A stretch of 64,000 bases of DNA from the NCBI GenBank assembly GCA_024291935.2, contig CM044306.1, positions 744,001 through 808,000 of the forward strand, written 5' to 3'. The notes under the pieces were generated by a model. The model was given only the letters and a program-made list of their open reading frames with translations. It was not told the DNA's origin and searched no databases. The DNA comes from Okapia johnstoni (taxonomy: Eukaryota > Chordata > Mammalia > Artiodactyla > Giraffidae). This document shows, piece after piece, positions 11,103 to 21,787 of this stretch (position 1 is the stretch's first letter; every line of letters starts with the position of its first letter). The position numbers and the translations under genes were made by a program.

Positions 11103-11300
11103 CGGTGTACTCAGTCACTGAGTCAGGTCCAACTCTTTCCGACCCCGTGGACTGTAGCCCGCCAGGCTCCTCTGTCCTTGGGATTTCCCGGGCAAGAATC
11201 CTGGAGTGGGTTGCCATCTCCTCCTCTTGGGGGGGCTTCCTGTGTCTCCTGGGTCTCCTGCATTAGCAGGCAGATTCTTTACCATTGCACCATGTCTTGA
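11103..11300 (-). mobile_element. Bov-tA-type SINE, reverse
   Basis: Body landmarks CGACCCCGTGGACTGTAGCC and AATCCTGGAGTGGGTTGCC, ending at the reversed tRNA head GATTCTTTACCATTGCACCA. Confidence 0.9.
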
Positions 11301-11989
11301 CATAATAATAATAATGCTCATTCTTGATATTTATCTAAATTGCTTTCCATTTAGATGGCTGAGTCATTCATATATTTCAATCTAATGATAGAGAGGATCT
11401 CAATAATGCAAAATGGTGAATCACTGACTAAAATTTGGTTATTTAGGATAACAGCTTATGCATCGATACTGCATATAGAGCCATTTGCTGGAATTTAAAT
11501 TAAAATATAGAAGATACATGTATCGTGTGAAACTCCCCCTCAAAATGGGCAAAGGACTAGAGAGGTATTTTGTAGAAGAATTTTTAAAAAGGACTAATAT
11601 AGACGTTTAAATATTTCAGCTGTTCTAATAGTGGAAAATGCAAATTAAACAGAGATGCTATTTTTATACACACAATTAGCACAGATTAGAAAAACTGTTA
11701 ATGTGAGACAACCACTCTCCGGAACTGTTGAGTGGAATTGCAAATTTGCCAAGCACTTCCAGGAAGCAATTTGGCAGTACTGATGAAGAACTTTAATTTC
11801 TTTCATGCCCATAGGAATATCTTTTATGGAGATAGCTGAAACTTCAACCAAGATGTATATATTAAGAGACATTTATTAGAGTATTACTTGTAAGAGTCAA
11901 AAATTGCTAATAAGTTATATATCCAATCACTGGGAAATAATTAAGTAAATTATGTTATACCAAATTAAGCAAAAATAAGTAGATATTAA

Positions 11990-12098
11990 AATGATATATA
12001 TAATTTTTTATATATTATATATTTATATTATAATTATATTTATATATAATATTTATATTATATATCTTATATATTATTAATATATAATATATATTCAT
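11990..12098. repeat. AT-rich (TA)n-type low-complexity repeat
   Basis: About 100 bases made almost only of TATATT/TTATAT permutations, directly before a SINE pair. Confidence 0.9.
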
Positions 12099-12104
12099 GT
12101 GTAA

Positions 12105-12392
12105 GATTGGAGAAGGCAATGGCGACCCACTCCAGTAATCTTGCCTGGAAAATCCCATGGATAGCAGAGCCTAGTAGGCTCTGCTATCCATGGGGTCGCA
12201 AAGGGTCGGACACGACTGAGCGACTTCACTTTCACTTTTCACTTTCATGCGTTGGAGAAGGAACTGGCAACCCACTCCAGTGTTCTTGCCTGGAGAATCC
12301 CAGGGATGGGGGAGCCTGGTGGGCTGCCGTCTATGGGGTCGCACAGAGTCGGACAAAGACTGAAGTGACTCAGCAGCAGCAGCAGCGTGTAT
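12105..12392 (+). mobile_element. Two tandem Bov-tA-type SINE fragments with (CAG)n tail
   Basis: 12105-12250 and 12252-12392 both start at GGAGAAGGNAATGGCNACCC, so each is a head-less Bov-tA copy. The second ends in GCAGCAGCAGCAGCG, the usual triplet tail. Confidence 0.9.
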
Positions 12393-12549
12393 AAGATTTG
12401 AGCACATATTTACTATTGTTAACAGTAGCTATTCGTTAATGGCAGAATTACATGTAATTTTTATATTCTTTGTTAAACCTTTCCAATTTCCACATAGTAT
12501 CATCAAAACTTTTATAACCTGAAAAAATACTCAATTCAAAATTTCATCT

Positions 12550-12735
12550 TATGGGGCACTTTCCTTGAGGTCCAGTGGTTAAGACTCTGCCTTCCAAAGC
12601 ACAAAGTGTGGGTTCAATCCCTGGTTGGGGAGCTAGAAGATTAAGAGCCGAAGAGCCCATATTCCTCATGATCTAAAAACCAAAACGTAAACAGAAGCAA
12701 TATTGAACAAATTCAATAAAGACTTTAAAAGTGGC
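12550..12735 (+). mobile_element. CHR-like tRNA-derived SINE, forward
   Basis: Starts GGGGCACTTTCCTTGAGGTC with a tRNA-like box (GTGGTTAAGACTCTGCC...GGGTTCAATCCCTGG) and ends in an A-rich tail. Confidence 0.7.
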
Positions 12736-14095
12736 CCAATTAAAACAAATCTTTAAAAACAAAACCTCCCAAATCTCAGCTTGGGAAGAAAAATTTTGTT
12801 TCTCTTTACAGTTAACTCTTGATTATTCTTGATAGTAAGTGGAAATAATTCACAACCGTGATCCAAAGTCACTGATATTTGTTTTGTGTCTCGTGTTTGC
12901 TTTGCAATGTGTTCATTAGTCACAGTCCCTCAAACTGTTGGATAACTTCACATGGAAGCTTTTGAAACCTTAATTTCAGAACATTAGAGAGGAGAAGATG
13001 GTGAATTCCATAGTTCTATGTCTAAGTCAATGTTTTCCAAAATAAAGGCTATTTTTGGAGAGATTTGAGGATATTTAGGAAGTAAAATTGACAAGACTTG
13101 AATCATCTTTAATTTCATTACGTAATCATTGATTCACATGCTTACATCTCTCTGTATGGTAAGTATGTAAATTAGTAGAATGGCTTGTAAACTATTTTGT
13201 AATTCATTTTCTGTGAGTTTATTAGTAATTCATTTATTGGTATAGACTGAAATGCTACTTTCAGTGGAGGGTTTGAAAAAAGCATCTTGGAAAGAATATG
13301 ATTTCCCTCTGGAAGCTGGAAAGAAACTAGTTACAAATGAATGAATCTTCTATTTTCTTTATGGAAATTGAAAAGATGCTTCAAGCTGTGTTTATGTGAG
13401 ATTTGGCATCACACTGCGTGTATTGCAAAGATACTGCAGAAGGAATCCTGTTGTGAAATTACATGAAAAACAGTGGTAAACTGAATTTCTTTTAAATGAG
13501 TGTTTTTACAATTTAAATTTTGTTTCTGCTTGGTATTTTAACATACATATATAGTTCCGAGCTTTTCTAGAAATGTAATAGAAGACCAAAGAAAACCACA
13601 ACATAGCACTGCAGACATGGAGATCGTCCTGAGGTGGAAGAGACTTCTTGGAGCAGCAGAAATACATTTTCCACTTGATCTTGCTGTTCTGCACAGAATT
13701 GGTAAACACAGTCTTTTCATTTTATTTCAGCGTCTTCAGAATTTGGGGTAAGTTCTTTCAGATCTTGGATAGTTCTGAATCCAAAAAAAAATGTCATGTT
13801 CATTTTCTTGTCTAATTCAACGGAATTCGCCTCTGCTTTGTGAGATCACTTCTTTAGACTGATTCAATGTTGTCTGTCCTAATAACGGGCACACCCCTCT
13901 ATGAATATCCTCCTGCGACCCCATTTTCTTTGCTCTTTATCTGTTCTTTCTCTACAGCCCCTAAAGTGTTGACAGGCTCCTATCCGAGCGGGATACCCGA
14001 GGGCAGCAGTGTCCCAACAGCGGCCTGGTCATCCTGGGAGTGTCGGCATGGGATTGGTCTAGAGGCCGCCAGGCTGGAAAGCGAGCCTAGAGGCT
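12736..14095. other. Intergenic, no recognised feature
   Basis: AT-rich sequence leading to the CpG island. No exon, RNA gene or clear repeat recognised. Confidence 0.5.
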
Positions 14096-14099
14096 GCGC

Positions 14100-14335
14100 A
14101 GAGAACCGGACGTCGTCATGACAACGCCGCCCAGCGGAGCGGGGGGAGGGGGGGACGTGTGTGCGGAAGTCCCCGCCCCCGGCCTGACGGGCGGGGCCCC
14201 CGAGGCCGGGCGTCGCCATGGCAGCGGCGGGAAGGGTGTGGTGGGCTGCGACGGGGCGCCCCCGCCCCGCGGACCCCGCCCGGGCCTGCACCGCGGGCGG
14301 CGACCTCGACCCCCGCAAGGGTTTGAAACCGTTTT

Positions 14336-14373
<38 letters not shown>

Positions 14374-15110
14374 CGGTCGGGAAAGCTTGCACGTAGGGGC
14401 GCCAGTTCTGGTTTTCCCGAGTCCCTTCCCGGGCCCCCACGCGCGGGTTCCCGGTGGAATTTTGTGCGGGGAGGGGGTCGCCCCGGGCCGGCCGCCGTCC
14501 AGGCCCCTGGCGCGCGCCGCTGGGGCGTCCGGGCGCGGCGGCCGCGGCTCCGCGTGCGGTTAGGGGTCCGGGCGGCGCGGGCCGGGCCTTCTGACGAAGT
14601 TGGGGGCAGGCGGGGCGGGTCAGCACGCGGGGCCCCGGCTCCCGACGGGACGGCGCCCGTGAGGAGACGTCGGCGCGCGGCCGCGGGGTCTGGGCCGGGT
14701 CCCCTCCCCTTCCCCGGGGTCCCCGCGCGCCCCCCGCTCTGACCTCCCTCCCTTGTCCCCGGGTCCTCTCCGGTCAGGAGCACTCCCTCCGCAGCCGGGC
14801 GGGGGATCCTGGGTGCTCCGGGGGGCGGCCCCTGGGAGGGGGCCCGCAGGGCGGACCCGGGCCCGACTCCAGGGTCCCCGGGACGATTGCGGACCCTGCG
14901 CGCGGCCTGCGCGCTGATCGTCGTGGAAGCGGGTGGAGAAGCCGGACGCGGGGACTCCAGCCTTCCCGTGGGGGTCAGGGTGCGGCGGGGGGCGGTCCCT
15001 GGCTCCCTGGCCGCCGGCCCTGGCGTCCCCGTCTCCGGGGCGATGCCCGCCCGTCGCGGGAAGCGCGGTCAGTGCCTGGTAACTGTCCAAACACCTGGAG
15101 GTGCGAGCTG
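14100..15110 (+). promoter_or_regulatory. CEP112: CpG island, probable CEP112 promoter and noncoding first exon
   Basis: About 1 kb of very GC-rich sequence with dense CpG, flanked on both sides by AT-rich DNA and free of interspersed repeats. It lies 10 kb downstream of the APOH poly(A) site and 6.6 kb upstream of the first CEP112 coding exon, on the side expected for a + strand promoter. It contains a 12-copy GGC run (14338-14373). Long reading frames in it, for example 267 codons on the minus strand, are explained by low stop frequency in GC-rich DNA. The transcription start and the donor of the noncoding exon cannot be fixed by eye. A second GC-rich block at 18.7-19.3 kb is an alternative promoter. 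Confidence 0.7.
14338..14373 (+). repeat. GGC trinucleotide repeat (12 uninterrupted copies) in the CpG island
   Basis: Twelve consecutive GGC triplets, followed by CGGTCGG. The run sits in the middle of the presumed CEP112 promoter island, a typical place for a polymorphic CGG-type repeat in a 5' UTR or promoter. Whether it is transcribed is unknown. Confidence 0.9.
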
Positions 15111-15780
15111 GTGAAACAGGCACCTGTAAACGGGTTTCGAGTTTTGTTTAATGACCCTCCATCCACTTGAAGTACAATTTGATGGAGCAGAATTAATTTT
15201 AGGCGATTGGAGGAGTGTGTTTATTTCGCGTGGCCCAGGGCGTGACCTGTGTGAGCAGTGTCTTTGGGGTTGTGGCTGCGTTTCCCCAGGACCTAGAATG
15301 TGTGCGGCTTGCTTGTGCTTTGCTGACCTCTAGGACCGCTGAGGACCCTCAGAACCACGTCTTAACCCTTTTCCTAGCTGTCAGCAGAGACACGGATATA
15401 AAAAAAGACCATGAGCTAAATATATTAGAGCTATAAGCAAGAGTCATCCAGCTTACCTCTTTTTATGTGATTGGTAGGCACATTCTAAGTATTTAAAATC
15501 TAACTCAAAGATATAGCTTTACTTATTTTTTAAATTCTAATAACTTAAATCTGCAATTCTAATAAGTCATAAATAATGAAACTTTTTGATTAGCTGGAAT
15601 TAAGTAGATATAACCTACCTGTAAGAGGTAATTCCTGAAAGGTTTGAAGCAAGAATTCTATCACGGTTTGAACCAGTAACTTAATTTTGTTTTCATTTTG
15701 TTGGAGAATAAATAAGGGATAAGGAAAAGCTGAGTTTTAGCATTGACCAAGTATCACACTGACTTGATTGTGCTTTTTAA
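15111..15780. other. CEP112 upstream region or first intron
   Basis: AT-rich after the CpG island, with no feature recognised. Probably the start of the first CEP112 intron. Confidence 0.45.
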
Positions 15781-15782
15781 AA

Positions 15783-15932
15783 AAATATTTGGCTGCACTG
15801 GGTCCTTGGTTGCTGCATGTGGGATCTTTAGTTGAGACATGTGGGATCTAGTTCCCAGACTGGGAATGGAACCTGGGCCTCCTGCATTGAGAGCTCAGCA
15901 TCTTAGCCACTGGACCACCAGGGAAGTCCCTC
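15783..15932 (-). mobile_element. CHR-like SINE, reverse
   Basis: ATTTGGCTGCACTGGGTCCT, GTGGGATCTAGTTCCCAGAC and the head ACTGGACCACCAGGGAAGTC. Confidence 0.85.
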
Positions 15933-16247
15933 TTTACCGTGCTTCTTAGAAAGTGTATACTCCAGTATTGAGTATTATTATAGCAATTTGATTGCCTTTC
16001 TACTTTGCAAAATAGTTCTTGGAGGTATTGCTGATTTATATTTGAATGGCCAACAGGTCAGATATAATGAATCTGAGAGCCGATGGTTCCAGAGTTTGAA
16101 TCTGAGCTTTATGCTTAATTTCATGACTAAGTGAGTCTTTTTACTGTTGTCTTCATTTCCTCTAACACTGAGCATTAACATCTCCTGCTTCTGTCAAAGG
16201 ATTGAATGAGGACTAGTGATTATAAGGCATCTTTGTTTTAGCAGTAG

Positions 16248-16458
16248 CTAAAGATCCTGATGCTGGGAAACACTGAAGGCGGGAGGAGAAGGGGATGACA
16301 GAGGATGAGATGGTTGGATGTGGCATCACTGACTCAATGGACATGAGTCTGGGTAAACTCCAGGAGTTGGTGATGGACAGGGAGGCCTGGCGTGCTGCAG
16401 TCCATGGGGTCACAAAGAGTCAGACACGACTGAGCGACTGAACTGAACTGAACTGATG
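16248..16458 (+). mobile_element. BovB 3' end, forward
   Basis: CCTGATGCTGGGAAACACTG, AGGATGAGATGGTTGGATG and the end CTGAACTGAACTGAACTGAT. Confidence 0.9.
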
Positions 16459-16767
16459 GGCTCTCTCAGGCATATGTTTGAGTATGTGGGCAGGATGGAC
16501 TGTTTAAGCCTGGACGTACACTTCAGGTCAGAGCTGTGCTTAAAACTCTGGGTTTCTGTGTTTCCATTTGTTTGTTTATCCATCTGATTAATTGCTTTTC
16601 AGCTTAATGATAGTAATATAACATCTGGCAGTTGTATCTTGTTACCAGCTTTCTGTTGGTACTTTGTGTTACTGATGGAGCTATGTAAATTATGCAGCTA
16701 GTTATTGTAGGAATATAAAACAAAACCAACCAGCCGAATAACCCCAGGCCAGCTAACCAATCACTGT

Positions 16768-16986
16768 TTTTATTCAGTCACTAAGTTGTGTCCGACTCTC
16801 TGCGACCCCACGGACTGCGGCCCACCAGGCTCCTCTGTCCATGGGATTTCCCAGGCAGGAATACCGGAGTGGGTTGCCATTTCCTCCTCCAGAGGATCTT
16901 CCTGACCCAGGGATTGAACGGTGTCTCCTTGCGTCTCCTGCATTGGCGGTTGAATTCTTGACCACTGCACCACCTGGGAAGCCCTA
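16768..16986 (-). mobile_element. Bov-tA-type SINE, reverse
   Basis: Body TCTGCGACCCCACGGACTGC and AATACCGGAGTGGGTTGCC, ending in the reversed head GCACCACCTGGGAAGCCC. Confidence 0.9.
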
Positions 16987-17159
16987 ATCATTAAACGTGA
17001 TTAAGTAAAACAAAATTTATGTTAACCAAGTCTTGAATTCAAAAATATGTTTCTTCTACTGTACTGTAGAAGGTACCATGACCAATTTTGGTGAACAGAA
17101 TTAAGGGCAATAGTATTTCTATTCTAGAAGAACTATTTGGTACTTGAAACAAAATTAAA

Positions 17160-17505
17160 AAAACAGTACAAAAACCAGCCACAGACATACCTTGTTTTAT
17201 TGCGCTTTGCTTTATTATGCTTCACAGATACTGTGTTTTTAACAAACAAGGTGTGTGGCAGCCCTGCTTGGAACAAGCCCACCGCTCGCCAACAGCACCT
17301 GCTCACTTCCTGTCTCTGGGTCACTCTTTGGTAATTCTCACAGCATTTGAAACCCTCTCAGAAATGATTACAAATGATGGATAGTGGTTTTCTGTTTTTG
17401 TTTTTTTTAGCAATAAAGTATTTTTAAAAGTAAGGTATGTACTTGTTGAGCGTAATGCTATTGAACACACAATAGACGACAGCATAGTGTAACCTTGCCT
17501 TTTAT
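17160..17505. mobile_element. Tigger-type DNA transposon fragment
   Basis: ACATACCTTGTTTTATTGCG, GTGTGGCAGCCCTGCTTGG, CTCACTTCCTGTCTCTGGGT and TTTAGCAATAAAGTATTTTT are landmarks of Tigger1-like (TcMar) elements. A Bov-tA copy follows immediately. Confidence 0.8.
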
Positions 17506-17509
17506 ATGA

Positions 17510-17660
17510 GGGCGCTTCCCTGGCGGCTCGGATGGTAAAGGATCCACCTGCCGTGCAGCAGACCTGGGTTCCAGCCCTGGGTCAGGAGGACCCCCTGAAG
17601 AAGGGCCTGGCACCCCCTCCAGTGTCCCTGCCCGAAGAGGCCCATCGCCGTTCCAGGCCT
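17510..17660 (+). mobile_element. Bov-tA-type SINE, forward, truncated
   Basis: GCGCTTCCCTGGCGGCTCGG, GGATCCACCTGCCGTGCAGC and GGTTCCAGCCCTGGGTCAGG. The 3' half is degenerate and CpG-rich. Confidence 0.8.
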
Positions 17661-18159
17661 TTTTTACGCACTGGGAAGGTGCAGTGTCCAGGTGACGCGC
17701 TCCGCCGTGACCCGTGCTTCGTTGCTGTGGTCCGGCGCTGAGCCTGCGGTGTCTCTGAGGTCTGCCTGTGTTTGTCGTGTGGAAGTAGGATGTTCATGTC
17801 TTGAGGTAACTGTTATTCACCAGTCAGTTCTTCAGCTTCTATCACACGCCATGAGATGTACGAGGTGCCTACTGCTCTGTGTCAGACACGGTTCTTGCCT
17901 ATTGGGAGCATCTCACAGATGGCAGAAGACGTGTAAATAGTACGCAGATGTGTGAAGAAAGAGTAAAAGCATGATAAACGCTGCCACACAGCCGTGAGCC
18001 GTGCACACGCGGATGGAGGGAAGAGTCTGCGCAACGTGGGGCAAGTCTCAGACGGGTGTTTGAGCTGCATTTCCTGACTCCAGGCAGAGGGACAGCCTGT
18101 GAGGAGGATGAGTGATCCTCTCAGGAGAGCAGGCCTGAGCGTGTGCAGACTGGCGGGGA

Positions 18160-18266
18160 GTTCTGATGGTGCATGGTCATCCTTGGGGCGGTTAGTGAGT
18201 CATCCGTGAGTTGGTTGGTTAGGACATGTGTGTGTGTGTGTGTGTGTGTGTAGAGAGTGGTCATCC

Positions 18267-18313
<47 letters not shown>

Positions 18314-18336
18314 GAGTGGTCATCCGTGAGTTGGTT

Positions 18337-18371
<35 letters not shown>

Positions 18372-18404
18372 AGAGAGTGGTCATCGAGGGTTGGTTGGTT
18401 AGGC

Positions 18405-18451
<47 letters not shown>

Positions 18452-18559
18452 GAGTGGTCATCCGTGGGGGGAGAGGGGAGTTAGGCCCTGTGTGTGTGTG
18501 TGTGGGGTGTGTGTGTGTGTGTATGTAGAGAGTGGTCATCCGTGAGTTGGTTGGTTAGG

Positions 18560-18611
<52 letters not shown>

Positions 18612-18641
18612 GAGTGGTCATCCGGGGGTTGGTTGGTTAGG

Positions 18642-18676
<35 letters not shown>

Positions 18677-18678
18677 GA
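18160..18678 (+). repeat. Hybrid (TG)n microsatellite and minisatellite array
   Basis: Seven blocks of the non-TG motif GTGGTCATCCGTGAGTTGG (positions about 18169, 18256, 18316, 18378, 18454, 18532 and 18613), usually followed by TTGGTTAGG. They are separated by perfect (TG)n runs of roughly 20-50 bases. The whole module repeats every 60-90 bases, so a microsatellite is embedded in a larger tandem unit. It lies just upstream of a GC-rich block. Confidence 0.95.
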
Positions 18679-18689
18679 GGGGAGAGACA

Positions 18690-19285
18690 TGGGCTCGGAA
18701 GGCAGGGGCACTGGGCGGCCTGACCGGTCGCGGTCGCCGGCGCCCGGGGGCGGGAGCTGAGGGGCTGAGCCCTGGGCCGCAGGACCGAGCGGGGGGGCAG
18801 CGGGAGTGAGGGGCGCACGGGCGGGTTCGAGGTGTTTCCGGGCGTTTGTGCTTTATCGGCTCCCGGGAAGCAGTCGGGGTGGCACAGCGAGGCGGTCGTG
18901 GGCAGGGGGCGAGGGCGGCGGGAAGAGCACCTGCGGCGGCGCCCCCGACCCTCGTTGTGAAGCGGAAGGTGCGGGGAGGCGGGAGGGCCCGAGGGGCTGT
19001 GAGGGGTCTGGTCAGGCCTCAGCGCGGCCGTGGAGACGGAGCTGCGGAGGGACCCTGAGCGGGCTTTCTCCGCCGTCGGGGGGAGGGGGCGGGGGCGCCG
19101 CCTGCGGGGCGCCTCGCGAGGGGCAGGGGGGGCGCGGCTGGAAGAGCCGTGGTCGGGAGCCGCGCGCTGGTGCCCCGGGCGGGGGAGGCCGGAGGGGAGG
19201 CCGGACGGGACCCGGGAGGCTGCGGAGCCCGCCCCGCAGGAGGCCCTGGGGCGCACGGGGCTTTTCTCCAAACGTGCGACTTGGG
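18690..19285. promoter_or_regulatory. Second GC-rich, CpG-rich block upstream of CEP112 coding exons
   Basis: About 600 bases of GC-rich sequence with many CpGs, directly after the TG-repeat array and 2.4 kb before the first CEP112 coding exon. It could be an alternative promoter or first exon; a donor-like TTGAGTAAGTG stands at its 3' end near 19288-19298. It could equally be a GC-rich tract driven by recombination next to the TG repeats. It has no recognisable coding content despite reading frames of more than 160 codons on both strands. Confidence 0.4.
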
Positions 19286-19956
19286 GATTTGAGTAAGTGT
19301 CATTTGAATAAATGAAGATGGGCACCGTGTGTGACACAGAGACAGTACCCAGGCATTTCAGAACTTAGAGGAGCATGCGGACTGTTGAGTACATTTTAAC
19401 TTAACGAGTCTTGTCGAAACCTGTGTTTCTGATTTGGGGGATTCACCCGTTTCTAATCAGCGTTTTTCCTGTTGATTAGGAAGAAACCCGAGGACCAGTA
19501 TTTTAAGTTTTTTGATGGGAATTAAACAGTGTGCATTTATGGACATTAAAAATCACTTTTTTGGCATACAGTTTGATCCGTTTTTACACATGCATAGAAT
19601 AGGTCCTTATAACCTGCACAGACAGCATGTAGAACAGTTCAGGACCTGTGTAATTTCCTCCCCGCCCGCCCCCCCATCGTGAACCCGGTGAGTGAGCCTG
19701 TGTGCCTGTACTTTTTCCCGGTGCCTGTAGTTCCTGCCTTTTCTAGGGTGTCACTCGGGGGATGTGGGCATACCGTATTCGGCCTTTTGAGAGTGGGTTC
19801 TTTCCCTTAGGCTGACGCACGTGCAGTTCACCCGTGTTGCCGGTGTATCAGCCCTTCTTTCCTTGTTGCTCATCGTGTGGATGAACCACAGTTGGCTTAT
19901 CCATTTCCCAGGGGAGGGACTTAGTTGGATTCCAGTGTTTGAAACTGGTTACAGAA

Positions 19957-20185
19957 GTGGCTTCCCTGGTGGCTCAGACAGTAAAGCGTCTGCCGACAAT
20001 GCGGGAGTCTCGGGTTCGATTCCCTGGGTCAGGAAGATCCTCTGGAGAAGGAAATGGCACCCCACTCCAGTACCCTTGCCTGGAAAATCCCATGGATGGA
20101 GGAACGTGGTGGGCTGCAGTCCACGGGGTCGCAAAGAATCGGACACGACTGAGCGACTTCACTTTGACTTTCTTTCACTTTCACA
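19957..20185 (+). mobile_element. Bov-tA-type SINE, forward, near complete
   Basis: Head GTGGCTTCCCTGGTGGCTCA, then GGGTTCGATTCCCTGGGTCA, and the end GGACACGACTGAGCGACTTC followed by (ACTTTC)n. Confidence 0.95.
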
Positions 20186-20886
20186 GAAATTACCCAATGG
20201 TTACAGAAGAAGAAAGCTGTTACAAACAGCACATTCAGGTTTCCATGTGAGTATAGATTGTGTGTAACTGGGATAAACGCCTAAGACTAGGATTTTTGGG
20301 TCCTACGATAAGCCTGTGTTTCAGAATGGTTGCATCGTCTTGCGTTCCTGCCAGCAGTGTGTGAAGCTTCCTGTTGTTCTGCGCCCTTAGCAGGTTTGGT
20401 GTTGTTTGCATTTCTAAGGTTAGCTGTCTTCGTAGGTGGGTGGTGGTGTCTCTGTGGTTCTGATTGGCATCTCTCTGCTGATAAGTGATGTGAAGCGTCT
20501 TCTTCACCTGCTTACGTGTCAGCTGTACACCTTTTCTAAAGGAGCTAATTTTTTTGCTGATGACTTTTATTGGGTGGTTTGTTTACTTGTGGTGTAGTTT
20601 TAAGAGTTCTTTGTATATTCTTGATATAGGGCCTTTCTGAGATATATGCAGTGTTTCTTCCCAGTCTGTAACGTATCTTTTCAGCTCCTGGACAGAGTTC
20701 TTTGCAGAGCAGAAGTTTTTATTTTGATAAAGTCCAATATATCCATTTTTTTCTTTTATGGGTAGTGCTTTTAATGTTGTATCTGAGAAATCCTTGACTA
20801 ACTTCAAATCATGAAGATTTTTTTTCTATGTTTTCTTGTTTTACATTTTACACTTAGGTCTATAATTTATTTTGAGTTAATTTTTA

Positions 20887-21395
20887 ATTCAGTTGCTCAG
20901 TCGTGTCCGACTCTCTGTGACCCCATAGACTGCAGCACGCCAGGCCTCCCTGTCCATCAGCAACTCCTGGAGTTTATTCAAACTCGTGTTCATCGAGTCT
21001 GTGATGCCATCCAACCATCTCATCCTCTCTTGTCCCCTTCTCCTCTCACCCTCAATCTTTCCCAGAATCAGGGTCTTTTCAGATGAGTCAGCTCTTCGCA
21101 TCAGGTGGCCAAAGTATTGGAGTTTCAGCTTCAGCATCAGTCCTTCCAGTGAACACCCAGGACTGATCTCCTTTAGGATGGACTGGTTGGATCTCCTCGC
21201 AGTCCAAGGGACTCTCAAGAGTCTTCTCCAGCACCACAGTTCAGAAAGCCTCAGTTCTTCGGTGCTCAGCTTTCTTTATAGTCCAACTCTCACATCCATA
21301 CATGACCACTGGAAAAACCATAGCTTTGACTAGATGGACCTTTGTTGGCAAAGTAATGTCTCTGCTTTTTAATAAGCTGTCTAGGTTTGTAGTGT
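20887..21395 (-). mobile_element. BovB LINE 3' part, reverse
   Basis: The reverse strand encodes BovB ORF2 C-terminal landmarks: [28 protein letters not shown] and [14 protein letters not shown]. Two frames are needed, so the copy is broken. Confidence 0.95.
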
Positions 21396-21673
21396 TTATA
21401 GTGTTTCTTAAAATCAGGTAAAGTGAGTCTTCCAAACTTGTTCTTTTTCAGAATTATTTCTGCTATTCTAATTCCTTTAACTTTCCATGTAAATTTTCGA
21501 GTCAGCTTGTGTATATCTGTAAGAAATACTGCTGGGAATTTTAGTGGAACTGCATTAAATCTGTAGATCAATTTGGAAGTATTCAATACTAATCAATTTT
21601 ATTTGATCTCTTCCAACAGTTATGTAGTTTTCAGCATACAGACATTATTATTTTAATTTTAAATATTTTACAG

Positions 21674-21787
21674 GCTGAATTATGGAAATGGGAAGTGAAG
21701 AAGAAAAATGGGAGAAGCTGGATGCGGAATTTGATCACTTTGTGGTAGATATGAAGCCTTTCGTTCTAAAATTACCCCGCAGGTCAG
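21674..21787 (+). CDS. CEP112: CEP112 first coding exon (start codon at 21682)
   Basis: CEP112 (CCDC46) is a centrosome- and spindle-associated coiled-coil protein of roughly 950 residues in mammals. The exon follows ATTTTACAG (acceptor ends 21673) and has eight untranslated bases before ATG at 21682. A second in-frame ATG follows at 21688, so either could initiate; the first is taken because the reading frame opens there directly after the acceptor. The product begins MEMGSEEEKWEKLDAEFDHF and continues VVDMKPFVLKLP, the conserved CEP112 N-terminus (DUF4485 region by family knowledge). It ends at TCAG|GTAAGA with the first base of a split Glu codon (phase 1). An L1 fragment in reverse orientation ends only about 70 bases upstream of the acceptor. 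Confidence 0.95.

Larger units (their letters stand above)
19550..21620 (-). mobile_element. Old L1 in reverse orientation, split by a SINE and a BovB
   Basis: Antisense L1 landmarks occur at 20470-20520 (GATTGGCATCTCTCTGCTGA), 20600-20640 (TTCTTTGTATATTCTTGATA) and 21395-21610 (CAGAATTATTTCTGCTATTC, GCATTAAATCTGTAGATCAA). It is interrupted by a Bov-tA at 19957-20185 and by BovB at 20887-21395. It ends about 70 bases before the first CEP112 coding exon. The part before 19957 is less certain. Confidence 0.75.

Noticed and set aside
12550..12620. tRNA gene
   Set aside because: The A/B-box-like sequence belongs to a tRNA-derived SINE with an A-rich tail; no intact cloverleaf. The same holds for the other SINE heads.
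13980..14783. 267-codon minus-strand frame in the CpG island
   Set aside because: Low stop frequency in GC-rich DNA; Pro/Arg/Gly-biased translation with poly-Pro from the GGC run and no domain.
18618..19337. 239-codon minus-strand frame
   Set aside because: Spans the GC-rich block and runs into the TG repeat (His-Thr repeats). Composition artefact.
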